The notes: generated by a model from the letters alone, not told the origin. A stretch of 6,282 nucleotides of DNA from Candidatus Martarchaeota archaeon (GCA_023485745.1 JAMCZL010000039.1:1-6282); one strand, 5' to 3'. Shown: positions 1 to 6,126, counted from the stretch's first letter. A program made the numbers and translations.

Positions 1-135
1 TCGCTCATACTTGCGGACGCGCAGCTCAGGCTCGAGGGATTGCCGGGAGTCGGGAAGGTAGAACTCGACCTTGTATGGGACCCAATGTGGAGCCCGGACA
101 TGATGAGTGACGAGCTGAAGTATAGAAATGCTTGA
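1..135 (+). CDS. MIP18/DUF59 family Fe-S cluster assembly protein, C-terminal fragment
   Basis: This is the last 44 residues of a gene that begins upstream of the window; reading frame 1 is open from base 1 to the TGA at 133-135. The visible part contains LPGVGKVELDLVWDPMWSPD followed by MMSDE. That matches the C-terminal signature of MIP18/DUF59 (SufT/PaaD-like) proteins: a leucine-rich helix, a PGV turn, a beta strand, then a WDP-W-PDMMS segment. Family members act in the cytoplasm in maturation of Fe-S proteins. The family call rests on this motif; the particular target is not visible. The protein ends shortly after the motif, as usual for the short (about 100 residue) single-domain members, so it is probably complete at this end. 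Its stop codon directly abuts the stop of the opposing ndk gene, leaving no room for a separate terminator. Confidence 0.8.
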   Translation, partial: SLILADAQLRLEGLPGVGKVELDLVWDPMWSPDMMSDELKYRNA

Positions 136-699
136 TCAGTACATGTAGTCTTCGGCTGCGCTTTTGTAATCCAGTATCTCGTTCTTATTGAACCATACGG
201 ATATTTCGCGCTCTGCGGTGGGTACGCTGTCAGATGCATGCAATATGTTCCTTACCACCCTTTTCCTGCTGTCAGCGAAGTCGTACGAATCCGTTGAAAA
301 GGAGCCTCTTATCGTAGAGGGATCTGCCCTCGTAGGCGCGGTTGCGCCGGCAATTTTTCTTACTGAGGCTATTGCGTCGTTGCCTTCTATAACCATTGCA
401 ACAACCGGTCCGGAGGTAAGCGCCTTTACCAGCCAGTTCCTTATTCTTGTGCCAAGTTCAATTGGAGTTTCCTTGAATTCCATGCCCTTCTCGTCGTATC
501 CCTTTTTCGTGTTTTTCCACATGTTCTCGTACCACTCCTTTTCCAGCACATAGTGCTTCTCGGCCGTCTCCTTTGTGGGCCAGAGCATTTTAAGCGCCAC
601 TACCTTCAGGCCCGCATCTTCGAATTTAGAGATTATCTTCCCTGAGAGAGACCGGTATACTGCATCCGGTTTTACTAGAACCAGTGTTTTTTCTATCAT
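136..699 (-). CDS. ndk: Nucleoside diphosphate kinase, extended archaeal form
   Basis: The enzyme transfers the gamma phosphate of ATP to nucleoside diphosphates through a phosphohistidine intermediate, balancing cytoplasmic NTP and dNTP pools. Visible hallmarks are the N-terminal TLVLVKPDAV strand with Lys10, the GATAPTRADPSTIRG segment (about 118-132, the Kpn-loop/nucleotide site region), and NILHASDS with catalytic His154. The C-terminal stretch about 166-187 (ISVWFNKNEILDYKSAAEDY) resembles archaeal and eukaryal NDKs. At 187 residues it is longer than the usual 135-160. The extra length is a charged aromatic insert at about 57-80 and some seven residues between TIRG and the active-site His (about 137-148). 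All catalytic landmarks remain, so it is probably active. The ATG at 697-699 is preceded by AAGGTGA with a 4-nt spacer, a good archaeal ribosome-binding site. In many archaea ndk lies beside the aIF5B gene; here it points away from it. Confidence 0.96.
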   Translation of the reverse strand: MIEKTLVLVKPDAVYRSLSGKIISKFEDAGLKVVALKMLWPTKETAEKHYVLEKEWYENMWKNTKKGYDEKGMEFKETPIELGTRIRNWLVKALTSGPVVAMVIEGNDAIASVRKIAGATAPTRADPSTIRGSFSTDSYDFADSRKRVVRNILHASDSVPTAEREISVWFNKNEILDYKSAAEDYMY

Positions 700-703
700 A
701 AAT

Positions 704-710
704 TCACCTT
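704..710 (-). promoter_or_regulatory. Shine-Dalgarno of ndk
   Basis: Read on the minus strand this is AAGGTGA, four nucleotides (ATTT) before the ndk ATG. It is complementary to the archaeal 16S 3' end (CACCTCC). It supports the chosen start: the frame stays open upstream to about 847 but contains no in-frame ATG there. Confidence 0.75.
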
Positions 711-740
711 TAACCTTATCTTTATAAGTTTGGGCGGAAA

Positions 741-750
741 TTATATTAAG
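741..750 (-). promoter_or_regulatory. Candidate TATA box for ndk
   Basis: The minus strand reads CTTAATATAA, centred about 46 nt upstream of the ndk ATG. An archaeal start site some 25 nt downstream would give a leader of about 20 nt that contains the GGTGA site. The coiled-coil gene has the same spacing. A second TATA-like sequence, CTTATAAA (minus strand, 721-728), is only about 25 nt from the ATG. It would yield a leaderless message lacking the Shine-Dalgarno, so it is less likely. Confidence 0.45.
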
Positions 751-757
751 TTTATCA

Positions 758-806
758 ATGCGGCTGAATCTGCTGCGTATCGCATTTGGGCATATCGCAT
801 GCGGCT
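758..806. repeat. Short direct repeats upstream of ndk
   Basis: Two interleaved direct repeats occur here: ATGCGGCT at 758-765 and 799-806, and TATCGCAT at 778-785 and 793-800 (15 bp apart). The core TCGCAT recurs at 882-887 and inverted (ATGCGA) at 839-844. That makes four copies within about 110 bp and links this stretch to the inverted repeat that follows. No function is recognised; clustered operator half-sites are one possibility. Confidence 0.45.
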
Positions 807-835
807 CCGGACAGCATCTTAGGGAGATTTTTAGG

Positions 836-890
836 CGTATGCGAGATCATATTTAAGTTGCTAGCAAAACTCATATGCATCTCGCATTCG
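836..890. repeat. Long imperfect inverted repeat in the ndk upstream gap
   Basis: The arms ATGCGAGATCATAT (839-852) and ATATGCATCTCGCAT (873-887) pair over 14 base pairs with one bulged C (878). Beyond a T-T mismatch (838/888) two more pairs form (836-837 with 889-890). Inside the 20-nt centre, AGTT (856-859) can pair with AACT (868-871), and the centre holds the 10-bp palindrome TTGCTAGCAA (858-867). A TATA-like sequence lies within it (CATATTTAAG on plus, CTTAAATATG on minus, 848-857). It could be a regulator-binding site, a structured RNA or a remnant; the sequence does not decide. Confidence 0.6.
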
Positions 891-920
891 TCCCCAGCCC
901 AAGCATGAACCTTTCTGTAA

Positions 921-959
921 AATTGAATAGAAAAGAGTTAAAAGAAATAGAAAAATAGG
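921..959 (-). terminator. T-rich terminator region of the coiled-coil gene
   Basis: Just past the TAA of the minus-strand coiled-coil gene, the minus strand is a run of pyrimidine-rich T tracts (CCTATTTTTCTATTTCTTTT, then CTTTTC and CAATTTTA). There is no strong hairpin. Archaeal RNA polymerase terminates at such U-rich runs without a hairpin. The position 16-54 nt after the stop fits. It also explains the lysine-rich end of a 27-codon plus-strand reading frame here. Confidence 0.55.
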
Positions 960-974
960 AAGTAAATCCTGCGC

Positions 975-1667
975 TTACTTGCCGTTTCGCAGTATGTCAG
1001 AGTATTTCTTCTGGATTGATTTTGCTTCCTTTTCGGCTGCGCTCTTCTCCGCCGCTTCCTTCTCTATCACATTTATCTGCTTCTTTGCGGTTTTCTTCTC
1101 CCTCCTCAGAAGCTTCAAATCGTATTTGGACTGCAGGTATGCGGACTTCTTTGTTGCAAGCACTTCGCCCTTTACCTTTAGTTCCTCTATCATGTTTGCA
1201 AGTTTTTCCTTTTCATTAACTAGGGACAGATGCGCCTTTTCGACCTTCTTCTCCAGCTGCGCAAGCTTCGCGGGATTCAGCAGCTTGTTCACCGGCTGCA
1301 TATCGCTGTTTGCTATTGCGCTGGATATTATGTCATATGCCTTTGCGCCGTCTTTGAAAACATTCGCCTTGAACTTTAATACCGATTTTTTAGCCTTGAA
1401 CTCCTTGTTCTCAGATAAGCGCACCTTGCTTGCCTGCTTTGGCAATTGGGTGTTCTCAAGCTTAAAGACGTCCCCTTTTAAATCTTTAAACTCTGTTTTT
1501 CTCGATTTTTTCTCGGTCTTCTTCTGCTTAATCTCTTTTATTGCCGTGTTTTTTGCATTCTGCATCTCCTTTAGCCTATCGTCAGACTTGTTTATAGGGC
1601 TTGGTGCAGCCTGCGGAGCACTAACATTTACATTGGCCGGGTTCTGATTCACACTTTGTGTTGGCAT
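975..1667 (-). CDS. Lysine-rich coiled-coil protein of unknown function
   Basis: I do not recognise this 230-residue protein. Residues 1-28 are a low-complexity Asn/Gln/Pro/Ala/Ser tail. Residues 29-64 are a highly charged Lys/Glu helix. Residues about 65-130 are a less repetitive basic part (including KAKKSVLKFKANVFKDGAKA). Residues about 133-222 are a long charged heptad-like helix, probably a coiled coil. Lysine makes up 47 of 230 residues (20%); there is no Cys or Trp, no signal peptide and no membrane segment, so a soluble, strongly basic cytoplasmic protein is expected. A role in binding nucleic acid or in scaffolding is only inference. The reading direction is supported by GGTGA four nt before the ATG, a TATA box upstream and T tracts after the stop. 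The long open frame on the opposite strand is a Phe/Ser-rich mirror of the Lys/Glu codons. The gene sits between ndk and aIF5B, divergent from aIF5B. Confidence 0.85.
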   Translation of the reverse strand: MPTQSVNQNPANVNVSAPQAAPSPINKSDDRLKEMQNAKNTAIKEIKQKKTEKKSRKTEFKDLKGDVFKLENTQLPKQASKVRLSENKEFKAKKSVLKFKANVFKDGAKAYDIISSAIANSDMQPVNKLLNPAKLAQLEKKVEKAHLSLVNEKEKLANMIEELKVKGEVLATKKSAYLQSKYDLKLLRREKKTAKKQINVIEKEAAEKSAAEKEAKSIQKKYSDILRNGK

Positions 1668-1671
1668 ATTT

Positions 1672-1677
1672 TCACCA
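1672..1677 (-). promoter_or_regulatory. Shine-Dalgarno of the coiled-coil gene
   Basis: The minus strand reads TGGTGA, four nucleotides (AAAT) ahead of the ATG at 1665-1667. Motif and spacing are the same as for ndk. It fixes the start and confirms that the minus strand is the coding one here. Confidence 0.75.
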
Positions 1678-1708
1678 TTATTAATTGCTAGGTAGAGTAT
1701 TTTGCCAG

Positions 1709-1717
1709 ATATATATA
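1709..1717 (-). promoter_or_regulatory. TATA box for the coiled-coil gene
   Basis: The minus strand reads CCTATATATATCT around an ATATATATA core, centred 46 nt before the ATG. A transcription start near 1687 would leave a leader of about 20 nt carrying the GGTGA site. It is one half of a divergent promoter pair with the aIF5B box about 70 bp away. Confidence 0.6.
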
Positions 1718-1778
1718 GGTTGTTGTTTTTTGAATTTCCGCAACAATCGGCATCGATTTTAAAAAGCCTTTGATAATG

Positions 1779-1790
1779 TTTAAATATATA
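1779..1790 (+). promoter_or_regulatory. TATA box for aIF5B
   Basis: TTTAAATATATA is a near-ideal archaeal TATA element. With the usual spacing of about 25 nt, transcription would begin around 1807-1812. That is at or just inside the ATG at 1805 and about 50 nt before the preferred start at 1859, which favours an untranslated leader of roughly 50 nt. Confidence 0.65.
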
Positions 1791-1858
1791 GATACGACAT
1801 ATTAATGGGGTACTTACTCGCTGCTTATTGTGCCTTAGGATTATTTGGGGCGTTAAAT

Positions 1859-3613
1859 ATGATAAGACAACCCATAATATGTGTAATGGGCCATGTTGAC
1901 CATGGAAAGACCACCCTTCTTGACAAGATAAGAAGCACGGCTATGGTGGCAAAGGAAGCCGGAGGCATAACTCAGCACATAGGGGCAAGCGAGGTCCCAA
2001 TAGAAGTCATAAAGAAGATATGCAGCGAGATGCAGAATTTTTCCGCGGAGTCCATAAAGATACCGGGACTGCTTTTCATAGACACCCCCGGGCACGAGGC
2101 ATTTACAAATCTCAGGAGAAGGGGAGGCAGCGTTGCAGACCTTGCGATACTGGTTATTGACATAACCAAGGGCTTTGAGCCTCAGACAGTAGAAGCCATA
2201 CGCATACTTAGGGAGTACAAGACGCCTTTCATCGTGGCGGCGAACAAGATCGATATGATAACTGGATGGATAAACTCGAAATCCAAATCGCTGCAGACCG
2301 CCATGAAGCAGCAAAACAGCCAGGTAATAGAGGCGCTCAACAAAAAGGTATATGAGGTAGTCGGAAAGCTGGGCGAGATGGGCTTCTCCAGCGACCTGTA
2401 TAGCAACGTTACGGATTTCAGGCAGGAGATATCGATAGTTCCGGTAAGCGCAAAAACCGGTGAGGGCGTGGCTGAGCTGCTCATGCTCGCAACTGGGCTT
2501 TCCCAGAGGTTCCTTGAAATGAAGCTCAACATAGAGGTAAACGGAAAGGGAAGGGGCAGCATACTCGAGAAGAAGGAGGACAGGGGCCTTGGATTCGTGA
2601 TTGACGTCATATTGTATGATGGCACGCTCCATGTGAACGACACCATAGCCTTTGCCACATCCGAAGGCAAGGTCGAAACAACGAAGATCAAGGCGCTGCT
2701 GAAGCCTAAGCCCCTGAGCGAAATAAGGGATTCGAGCAACAAATTCGACTATCTTGACAAGGTGAGCGCCGCATCGGGAGTCAGGATAGGGGCGAACAAC
2801 TTGGATTATGCGATGCCCGGGTCTCCGGTCATACAGGTCGTGGACGACAGCTATGCCAAGGAGATCAGCTCCGAGATAGGGAGTGTTTTTGCTACGTCCA
2901 AGGTCGGCGTAATACTCAAGGCGGATTCCATAGGCAGCATAGAGGCGATATCAAAGCTCTTGGATGAGCAGGGAGTCAGCATAAGCAAGAAGGGCATCGG
3001 CAACGTATCCAAGAGGGATGTCATGGATGCATTCGCAATGAATGCGATAAACCCCATGGATTCCATCATACTTGCGTTCAATGTAGGGATAGACAAGGAT
3101 GCCGAGGATGCAGTATTTGCATCAAACATAAAGATAATCAGGAGCGAGATAATATACAAACTGGTGGACGACTGCGTGGCTGCAAGGGAGGGCATGAGGC
3201 TGAACAGGGCAAAGGCGATAGAGGAAAAGATAACTCTGCCGTTTCAGATAGAGGTGCTGCCGCACGCGTGCTTTAGGGCCTCGCATCCGGCGATATTCGG
3301 CGTCAGGGTTGTTGCAGGCAGGGTGAAGCAGGGAGCACATGCCATGAGCGACGAAGGCGTCCCGGTAGGAAAAATACGCGGCATACAGAACGAGAAGACC
3401 CCAATGACTATGGCAAAGGCCAACGACGAAGTCGCCATATCCATGGACGAGCCCACTTTCGGCAGGCAGGTAAAGGAAGGGCAGATGCTGTATTCTAAGC
3501 TGTCTCTAGAGGACATAAAGATGCTCCAGGGCGAGATGTCATATCTCATAAGCGACGAGGAAAAGGATCTTGTAAAGAGGATTGCTGGGATAGGAAGCCG
3601 AAACAAAAAATAG
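1859..3613 (+). CDS. infB: Archaeal translation initiation factor aIF5B (IF2-like GTPase)
   Basis: This 584-residue GTPase promotes joining of ribosomal subunits and placement of initiator tRNA. The G domain shows GHVDHGKT (11-18), switch I around GITQHIGA (36-43), DTPGHEAF (75-82), NKID (129-132) and SAK (197-199). Domain II follows (about 220-340). The IF2-type third domain has LKADSIGSIEAI at about 353-364. The C-terminal initiator-tRNA barrel carries the PHACFRASHPAIFGVRVVAG segment (about 469-488). The length is normal for aIF5B and there is no intein, although some archaeal copies carry one. The reading frame also opens at an ATG at 1805, but I reject those 18 extra residues. They are hydrophobic and unlike the family; four of their five leucines are TTA, whereas none of the 41 leucines in the body is; and the TATA box puts the RNA start near or after 1805. 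No strong Shine-Dalgarno precedes 1859 (only TTTGGGGCG). Identity is certain; the start is probable. Confidence 0.97.
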   Translation: MIRQPIICVMGHVDHGKTTLLDKIRSTAMVAKEAGGITQHIGASEVPIEVIKKICSEMQNFSAESIKIPGLLFIDTPGHEAFTNLRRRGGSVADLAILVIDITKGFEPQTVEAIRILREYKTPFIVAANKIDMITGWINSKSKSLQTAMKQQNSQVIEALNKKVYEVVGKLGEMGFSSDLYSNVTDFRQEISIVPVSAKTGEGVAELLMLATGLSQRFLEMKLNIEVNGKGRGSILEKKEDRGLGFVIDVILYDGTLHVNDTIAFATSEGKVETTKIKALLKPKPLSEIRDSSNKFDYLDKVSAASGVRIGANNLDYAMPGSPVIQVVDDSYAKEISSEIGSVFATSKVGVILKADSIGSIEAISKLLDEQGVSISKKGIGNVSKRDVMDAFAMNAINPMDSIILAFNVGIDKDAEDAVFASNIKIIRSEIIYKLVDDCVAAREGMRLNRAKAIEEKITLPFQIEVLPHACFRASHPAIFGVRVVAGRVKQGAHAMSDEGVPVGKIRGIQNEKTPMTMAKANDEVAISMDEPTFGRQVKEGQMLYSKLSLEDIKMLQGEMSYLISDEEKDLVKRIAGIGSRNKK

Positions 3614-3630
3614 CACTAGGCACCCATACA

Positions 3631-3641
3631 AAATTTTTATC
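3631..3641 (+). terminator. Possible T-tract terminator after aIF5B
   Basis: AAATTTTTATC begins 18 nt after the aIF5B stop, and its T5 run could release transcripts in the archaeal manner. It is short. The same AT-rich stretch could equally be part of a promoter for the next gene; either reading is weak. Confidence 0.3.
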
Positions 3642-3657
3642 TGGCTACATTTTGGGT

Positions 3658-3667
3658 ATCATATTAT
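3658..3667 (+). promoter_or_regulatory. Weak candidate TATA box for S-adenosylmethionine synthetase
   Basis: ATCATATTAT is centred about 51 nt before the ATG at 3714, close to the 46-nt spacing of the minus-strand genes. The match to a TATA consensus is only fair. ATTATAAAAATA (3690-3701) matches better but is too close to the start codon. Read-through from aIF5B is also possible. Confidence 0.3.
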
Positions 3668-3701
3668 TCTTATTGCTTTTGCTGAGAAGATTATAAAAAT
3701 A

Positions 3702-3710
3702 AGGGGATGA
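3702..3710 (+). promoter_or_regulatory. Shine-Dalgarno-like site of S-adenosylmethionine synthetase
   Basis: AGGGGATGA ends three nt before the ATG at 3714 and matches six of eight positions of the archaeal GGAGGTGA ideal. It supports this start, which also agrees with the conserved length of the family. Confidence 0.55.
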
Positions 3711-3713
3711 AAA

Positions 3714-4916
3714 ATGAAGAATATAAAGGTTTCATTGTCAAACTCTACGCCCGTTCTGGAACAGCCGGTAGAATACGTTGAAAGGAAGGGAATCGGCCAT
3801 CCAGACAGCCTCATAGACGGGATAGTAGAGAGGGCAAGCACAGACCTGTCAAACGCTTATGCGGACAAGACGGGAATGATACTTCACCACAACCTAGACA
3901 AGGGACTGATAGTGGGGGGCTCGGCAAAGGCCGTGTTCGGAGGCGGCGAGATTATCAAGCCCATAGAGGTCATAGTAGCGGGGCGCGCCTCGAACAGGTA
4001 TCAGGATGTAGAGATACCTGTGAACGACATAGTCATAAATTCGGCAAAAAACTACCTAAAGGAGAATACCAGGTTCCTTGACCTTGACAGAGAGGTAACG
4101 TTCAGCACCAAGATACTCGAAGGCTCTGAGGACCTCAAGCACATATTTGGAAGAAGCTCGGAGATGCCGCTTGCAAACGACACATCTTTCGGAATAGGAT
4201 TTGCACCATTCAGTGTTACCGAAAGGCTGGTCCTTGGCACGGAAAGGATGCTTAATAGCAAGGAATACAAGGGCATCGTCCCGGCTGTCGGCGAGGACAT
4301 AAAGGTTATGGGAATAAGGGAAGACAAAAGGATAACACTCACCCTTGCGGTAGCGTTTGTATCAAAGTTTATCGGCAATGCAGACGAATACTTTACGCTG
4401 AAGGACAGGGTTAAAAAGGATGTCGAATCGTTTGTTGGAAAAACCGAAAAGGGCTACGATGTAGAAGTAGTAATTAACAACGGAGACAACAGGGAATCAG
4501 GCAGCGTTTATATAACCAAGAGCGGGCTGAGCTGCGAATCCGGTGACGACGGCTCTGTAGGCCGCGGGAACAGGGTGAATGGCTTGATAACGCCTTTCAG
4601 GAACATGAGCCTAGAGGCAGCAGCGGGCAAAAACCCCATGAACCACATAGGGAAGATATACAACGTTCTTGCGAACCTGATAGCAAACGATGTGATAAAG
4701 CTCTATCCTGAAATCGAGGAATGCTATGTATCGCTTGTCTCGCAGATTGGCAGGCCGATAGACGACCCGAGGCATCTTGACATAAAGCTCGGCGCCAAGG
4801 ACAAAAAGATAGTGGAAAAGCTTGGCAACCAGATAAGCGGGCTTGCAGAAGAGGAGCTGGCCAACATAAGCTACCTGACAAAGGAGATTGTGGCTGGCAA
4901 GCACAGCATGTTCTGA
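3714..4916 (+). CDS. mat: S-adenosylmethionine synthetase, archaeal family
   Basis: The enzyme makes S-adenosylmethionine from methionine and ATP, releasing phosphate and diphosphate, and so supplies cytoplasmic methyl donors for RNA, protein and lipid modification. It belongs to the distinct archaeal AdoMet synthetase family, which shares little overall sequence with bacterial and eukaryal MetK. Seen here are YVERKGIGHPDSLIDGI near the N terminus (21-37), HHNLDKGLIVGGSA (58-71), FGGGEIIKPIEVIVAGRA (75-92) and the highly conserved block 280-320 containing GRGNRVNGLITPFR and AGKNPMNHIGKIYN. The 400-residue length is that of the family, with no gap or insertion noticed, so it should be functional. 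It begins 100 bp after aIF5B and ends 52 bp before the glycosyltransferase. There is no obvious functional link with either neighbour beyond housekeeping. Confidence 0.97.
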   Translation: MKNIKVSLSNSTPVLEQPVEYVERKGIGHPDSLIDGIVERASTDLSNAYADKTGMILHHNLDKGLIVGGSAKAVFGGGEIIKPIEVIVAGRASNRYQDVEIPVNDIVINSAKNYLKENTRFLDLDREVTFSTKILEGSEDLKHIFGRSSEMPLANDTSFGIGFAPFSVTERLVLGTERMLNSKEYKGIVPAVGEDIKVMGIREDKRITLTLAVAFVSKFIGNADEYFTLKDRVKKDVESFVGKTEKGYDVEVVINNGDNRESGSVYITKSGLSCESGDDGSVGRGNRVNGLITPFRNMSLEAAAGKNPMNHIGKIYNVLANLIANDVIKLYPEIEECYVSLVSQIGRPIDDPRHLDIKLGAKDKKIVEKLGNQISGLAEEELANISYLTKEIVAGKHSMF

Positions 4917-4930
4917 GAGGCAGTAAAAAG

Positions 4931-4941
4931 CTTAAATATAT
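4931..4941 (+). promoter_or_regulatory. TATA box for the glycosyltransferase
   Basis: CTTAAATATAT starts 15 nt after the stop of the preceding gene and is centred about 33 nt before the ATG at 4969. A start of transcription near 4961 would give a leader of only a few nucleotides. This agrees with the absence of any Shine-Dalgarno and with independent transcription of the gene. Confidence 0.6.
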
Positions 4942-4968
4942 TGATAGCAAAGTTTTGCTGCTGATGCC

Positions 4969-6126
4969 ATGCAGGAAACTCGGAGACCTAGGAAAAAGAT
5001 ACTGGTTTTAGTAGACCATCTCGAAGTTTTTGGAGGTATACAGAGGTTTGTCCTGGAGACCTTTACCAGGCTTTCAGACAGGTATGAAATAAGCATTTAT
5101 AATGTAGGCAATACAGAAGCCGGAGGCAGCATGGCAAGGAACTACGACTTGAGCCGCATCCACATATTCAATGCCGGGACGATAAAAATTGGCCGCCATC
5201 TTGAGATGCCTGCCCCGGGGGCGTTCATGGGCCTTAAGCGGCTGATAAGGAATTCTGATATAGTATACTGCTTATACAACATGCCGCTATTTTTCCTGCC
5301 TTCCGTGCACTTCGCCGTGAAGTACAAGAAGAAGCTGATCTACGGTGTCAGCAGCGAGGTCATAGCAAACATATTCAAAGACCGCAAAAAGGGATTTTTG
5401 AGGAAAATCCTGGACAGGGCAAGGCTCAGGGCATTCAACAGAATACATTACTTTAAGGTCGAAAACGACGAATCAGATGAGATTGTCAAGGCGCATTTCA
5501 GAGCCGCGAAGACCTATAAGATTGAGGCTGCAGTTCCGGTAAGCAATGTAGAGGTGCTCAATTCAGGGGAAAAGTTCGTGGCGCTTTTTGTAGGAAGGCT
5601 GTCGGTCCAGCAGAAGGGCCTTGATTTCCTTAAGGAAATAGTAGAGCAGGCCCTCAAGTTGAACAATAACATAAATTTCGAAGTCATTGGAAGCGGATAC
5701 GACGGCGAGGGCATAATTGGGAGTTTGGCTGAAAGCCACAAAGACAATTTCAATTGGATCAGGCATTCGTCTGACGATGAGAAATTCGCAGAGATCAAGA
5801 AGGCAAGCCTTTTCATCTTTCCATCCAGATACGAGGAGTTTGGTCTTGCCCTGTGCGAGGCGCAGGCCTTCGGGCTACCTGCTGTCGCCTTTGACATAAA
5901 AGGACCGAGAATGATAATGAGGGAGGAAATTCAGGGCAGGATGATTGAAAAGTTCAACGTGAAGGCCTTCGCAGAGGCTATTGCCTATTACTATGAACTC
6001 TGGAAAAGCAGGAGTGCGGAATATTTTGAAATGAAGAAAAAGATATCCGAAACAGTAATTAAGAGATTTGGAATCGAAGGCATGATACCAAGGATTGTGG
6101 ACATGCTTGAGGACGTATCAAAATAA
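4969..6126 (+). CDS. Glycosyltransferase, GT4-like (GT-B fold)
   Basis: This 385-residue protein probably transfers a sugar from a nucleotide-sugar donor to a cell-surface glycan, glycolipid or protein acceptor. The N-terminal Rossmann-like half begins KILVLVDHLEVFGGIQRFVL (10-29), with the GG-x-x-R acceptor-side loop of this class. The C-terminal half is a typical Glycos_transf_1 domain: FVALFVGRLSVQQKGLDF (203-220, with Arg210 and Lys216 in the donor phosphate site), FEVIGSGYDG (237-246), FIFPSRYEEFGLALCEAQAF (282-301) containing the E-x7-E pair Glu289/Glu297, then GLPAVAFDI. There is no signal peptide; a hydrophobic patch at about 99-115 (MPLFFLPSV) may touch the membrane but is short for a span. 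Donor and acceptor cannot be deduced. Archaeal S-layer N-glycosylation or polar lipid glycosylation are reasonable guesses, but no other glycan gene is visible. An ATG at 4964 is out of frame, and no Shine-Dalgarno is present. Confidence 0.92.
   Translation: MQETRRPRKKILVLVDHLEVFGGIQRFVLETFTRLSDRYEISIYNVGNTEAGGSMARNYDLSRIHIFNAGTIKIGRHLEMPAPGAFMGLKRLIRNSDIVYCLYNMPLFFLPSVHFAVKYKKKLIYGVSSEVIANIFKDRKKGFLRKILDRARLRAFNRIHYFKVENDESDEIVKAHFRAAKTYKIEAAVPVSNVEVLNSGEKFVALFVGRLSVQQKGLDFLKEIVEQALKLNNNINFEVIGSGYDGEGIIGSLAESHKDNFNWIRHSSDDEKFAEIKKASLFIFPSRYEEFGLALCEAQAFGLPAVAFDIKGPRMIMREEIQGRMIEKFNVKAFAEAIAYYYELWKSRSAEYFEMKKKISETVIKRFGIEGMIPRIVDMLEDVSK

Noticed and set aside
93..120. C-box/D-box-like RNA motif (TGATGA ... 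CTGA) that might suggest a C/D guide RNA
   Set aside because: It lies inside the conserved MMSDELK coding segment of the MIP18-family gene and has no proper paired box set.
188..553. Plus-strand open frame of 121 codons within ndk
   Set aside because: The minus strand encodes an unmistakable NDK with catalytic His154 across the same bases; the plus frame shows no domain or start signal.
755..817. 20-codon minus-strand frame (MLSGAACDMPKCDTQQIQPH) upstream of ndk as a possible leader peptide
   Set aside because: No ribosome-binding site. The internal CD-x-x repeat simply reflects the TATCGCAT DNA repeat, and the preferred ndk promoter at 741-750 lies downstream of it.
875..958. 27-codon plus-strand frame (MHLAFVPSPS... 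ending in a Lys/Glu-rich tail) just downstream of a TATA-like CATATTTAAG
   Set aside because: Its lysine-rich end is the complement of the T tracts that probably terminate the minus-strand gene, its start lies inside the inverted repeat, and it has no Shine-Dalgarno. It is too short to support without conservation.
979..1647. Plus-strand open frame of 222 codons opposite the coiled-coil gene
   Set aside because: It is a Phe/Ser/Ala-rich mirror of Lys/Glu codons on the other strand. The minus-strand frame has the ribosome-binding site, TATA box and T-rich end, and the plus frame has none.
1859..2000. Possible intein at the GTP-binding P-loop of aIF5B, as some archaea have
   Set aside because: GHVDHGKTTLLD runs on without interruption and the protein has the normal length.
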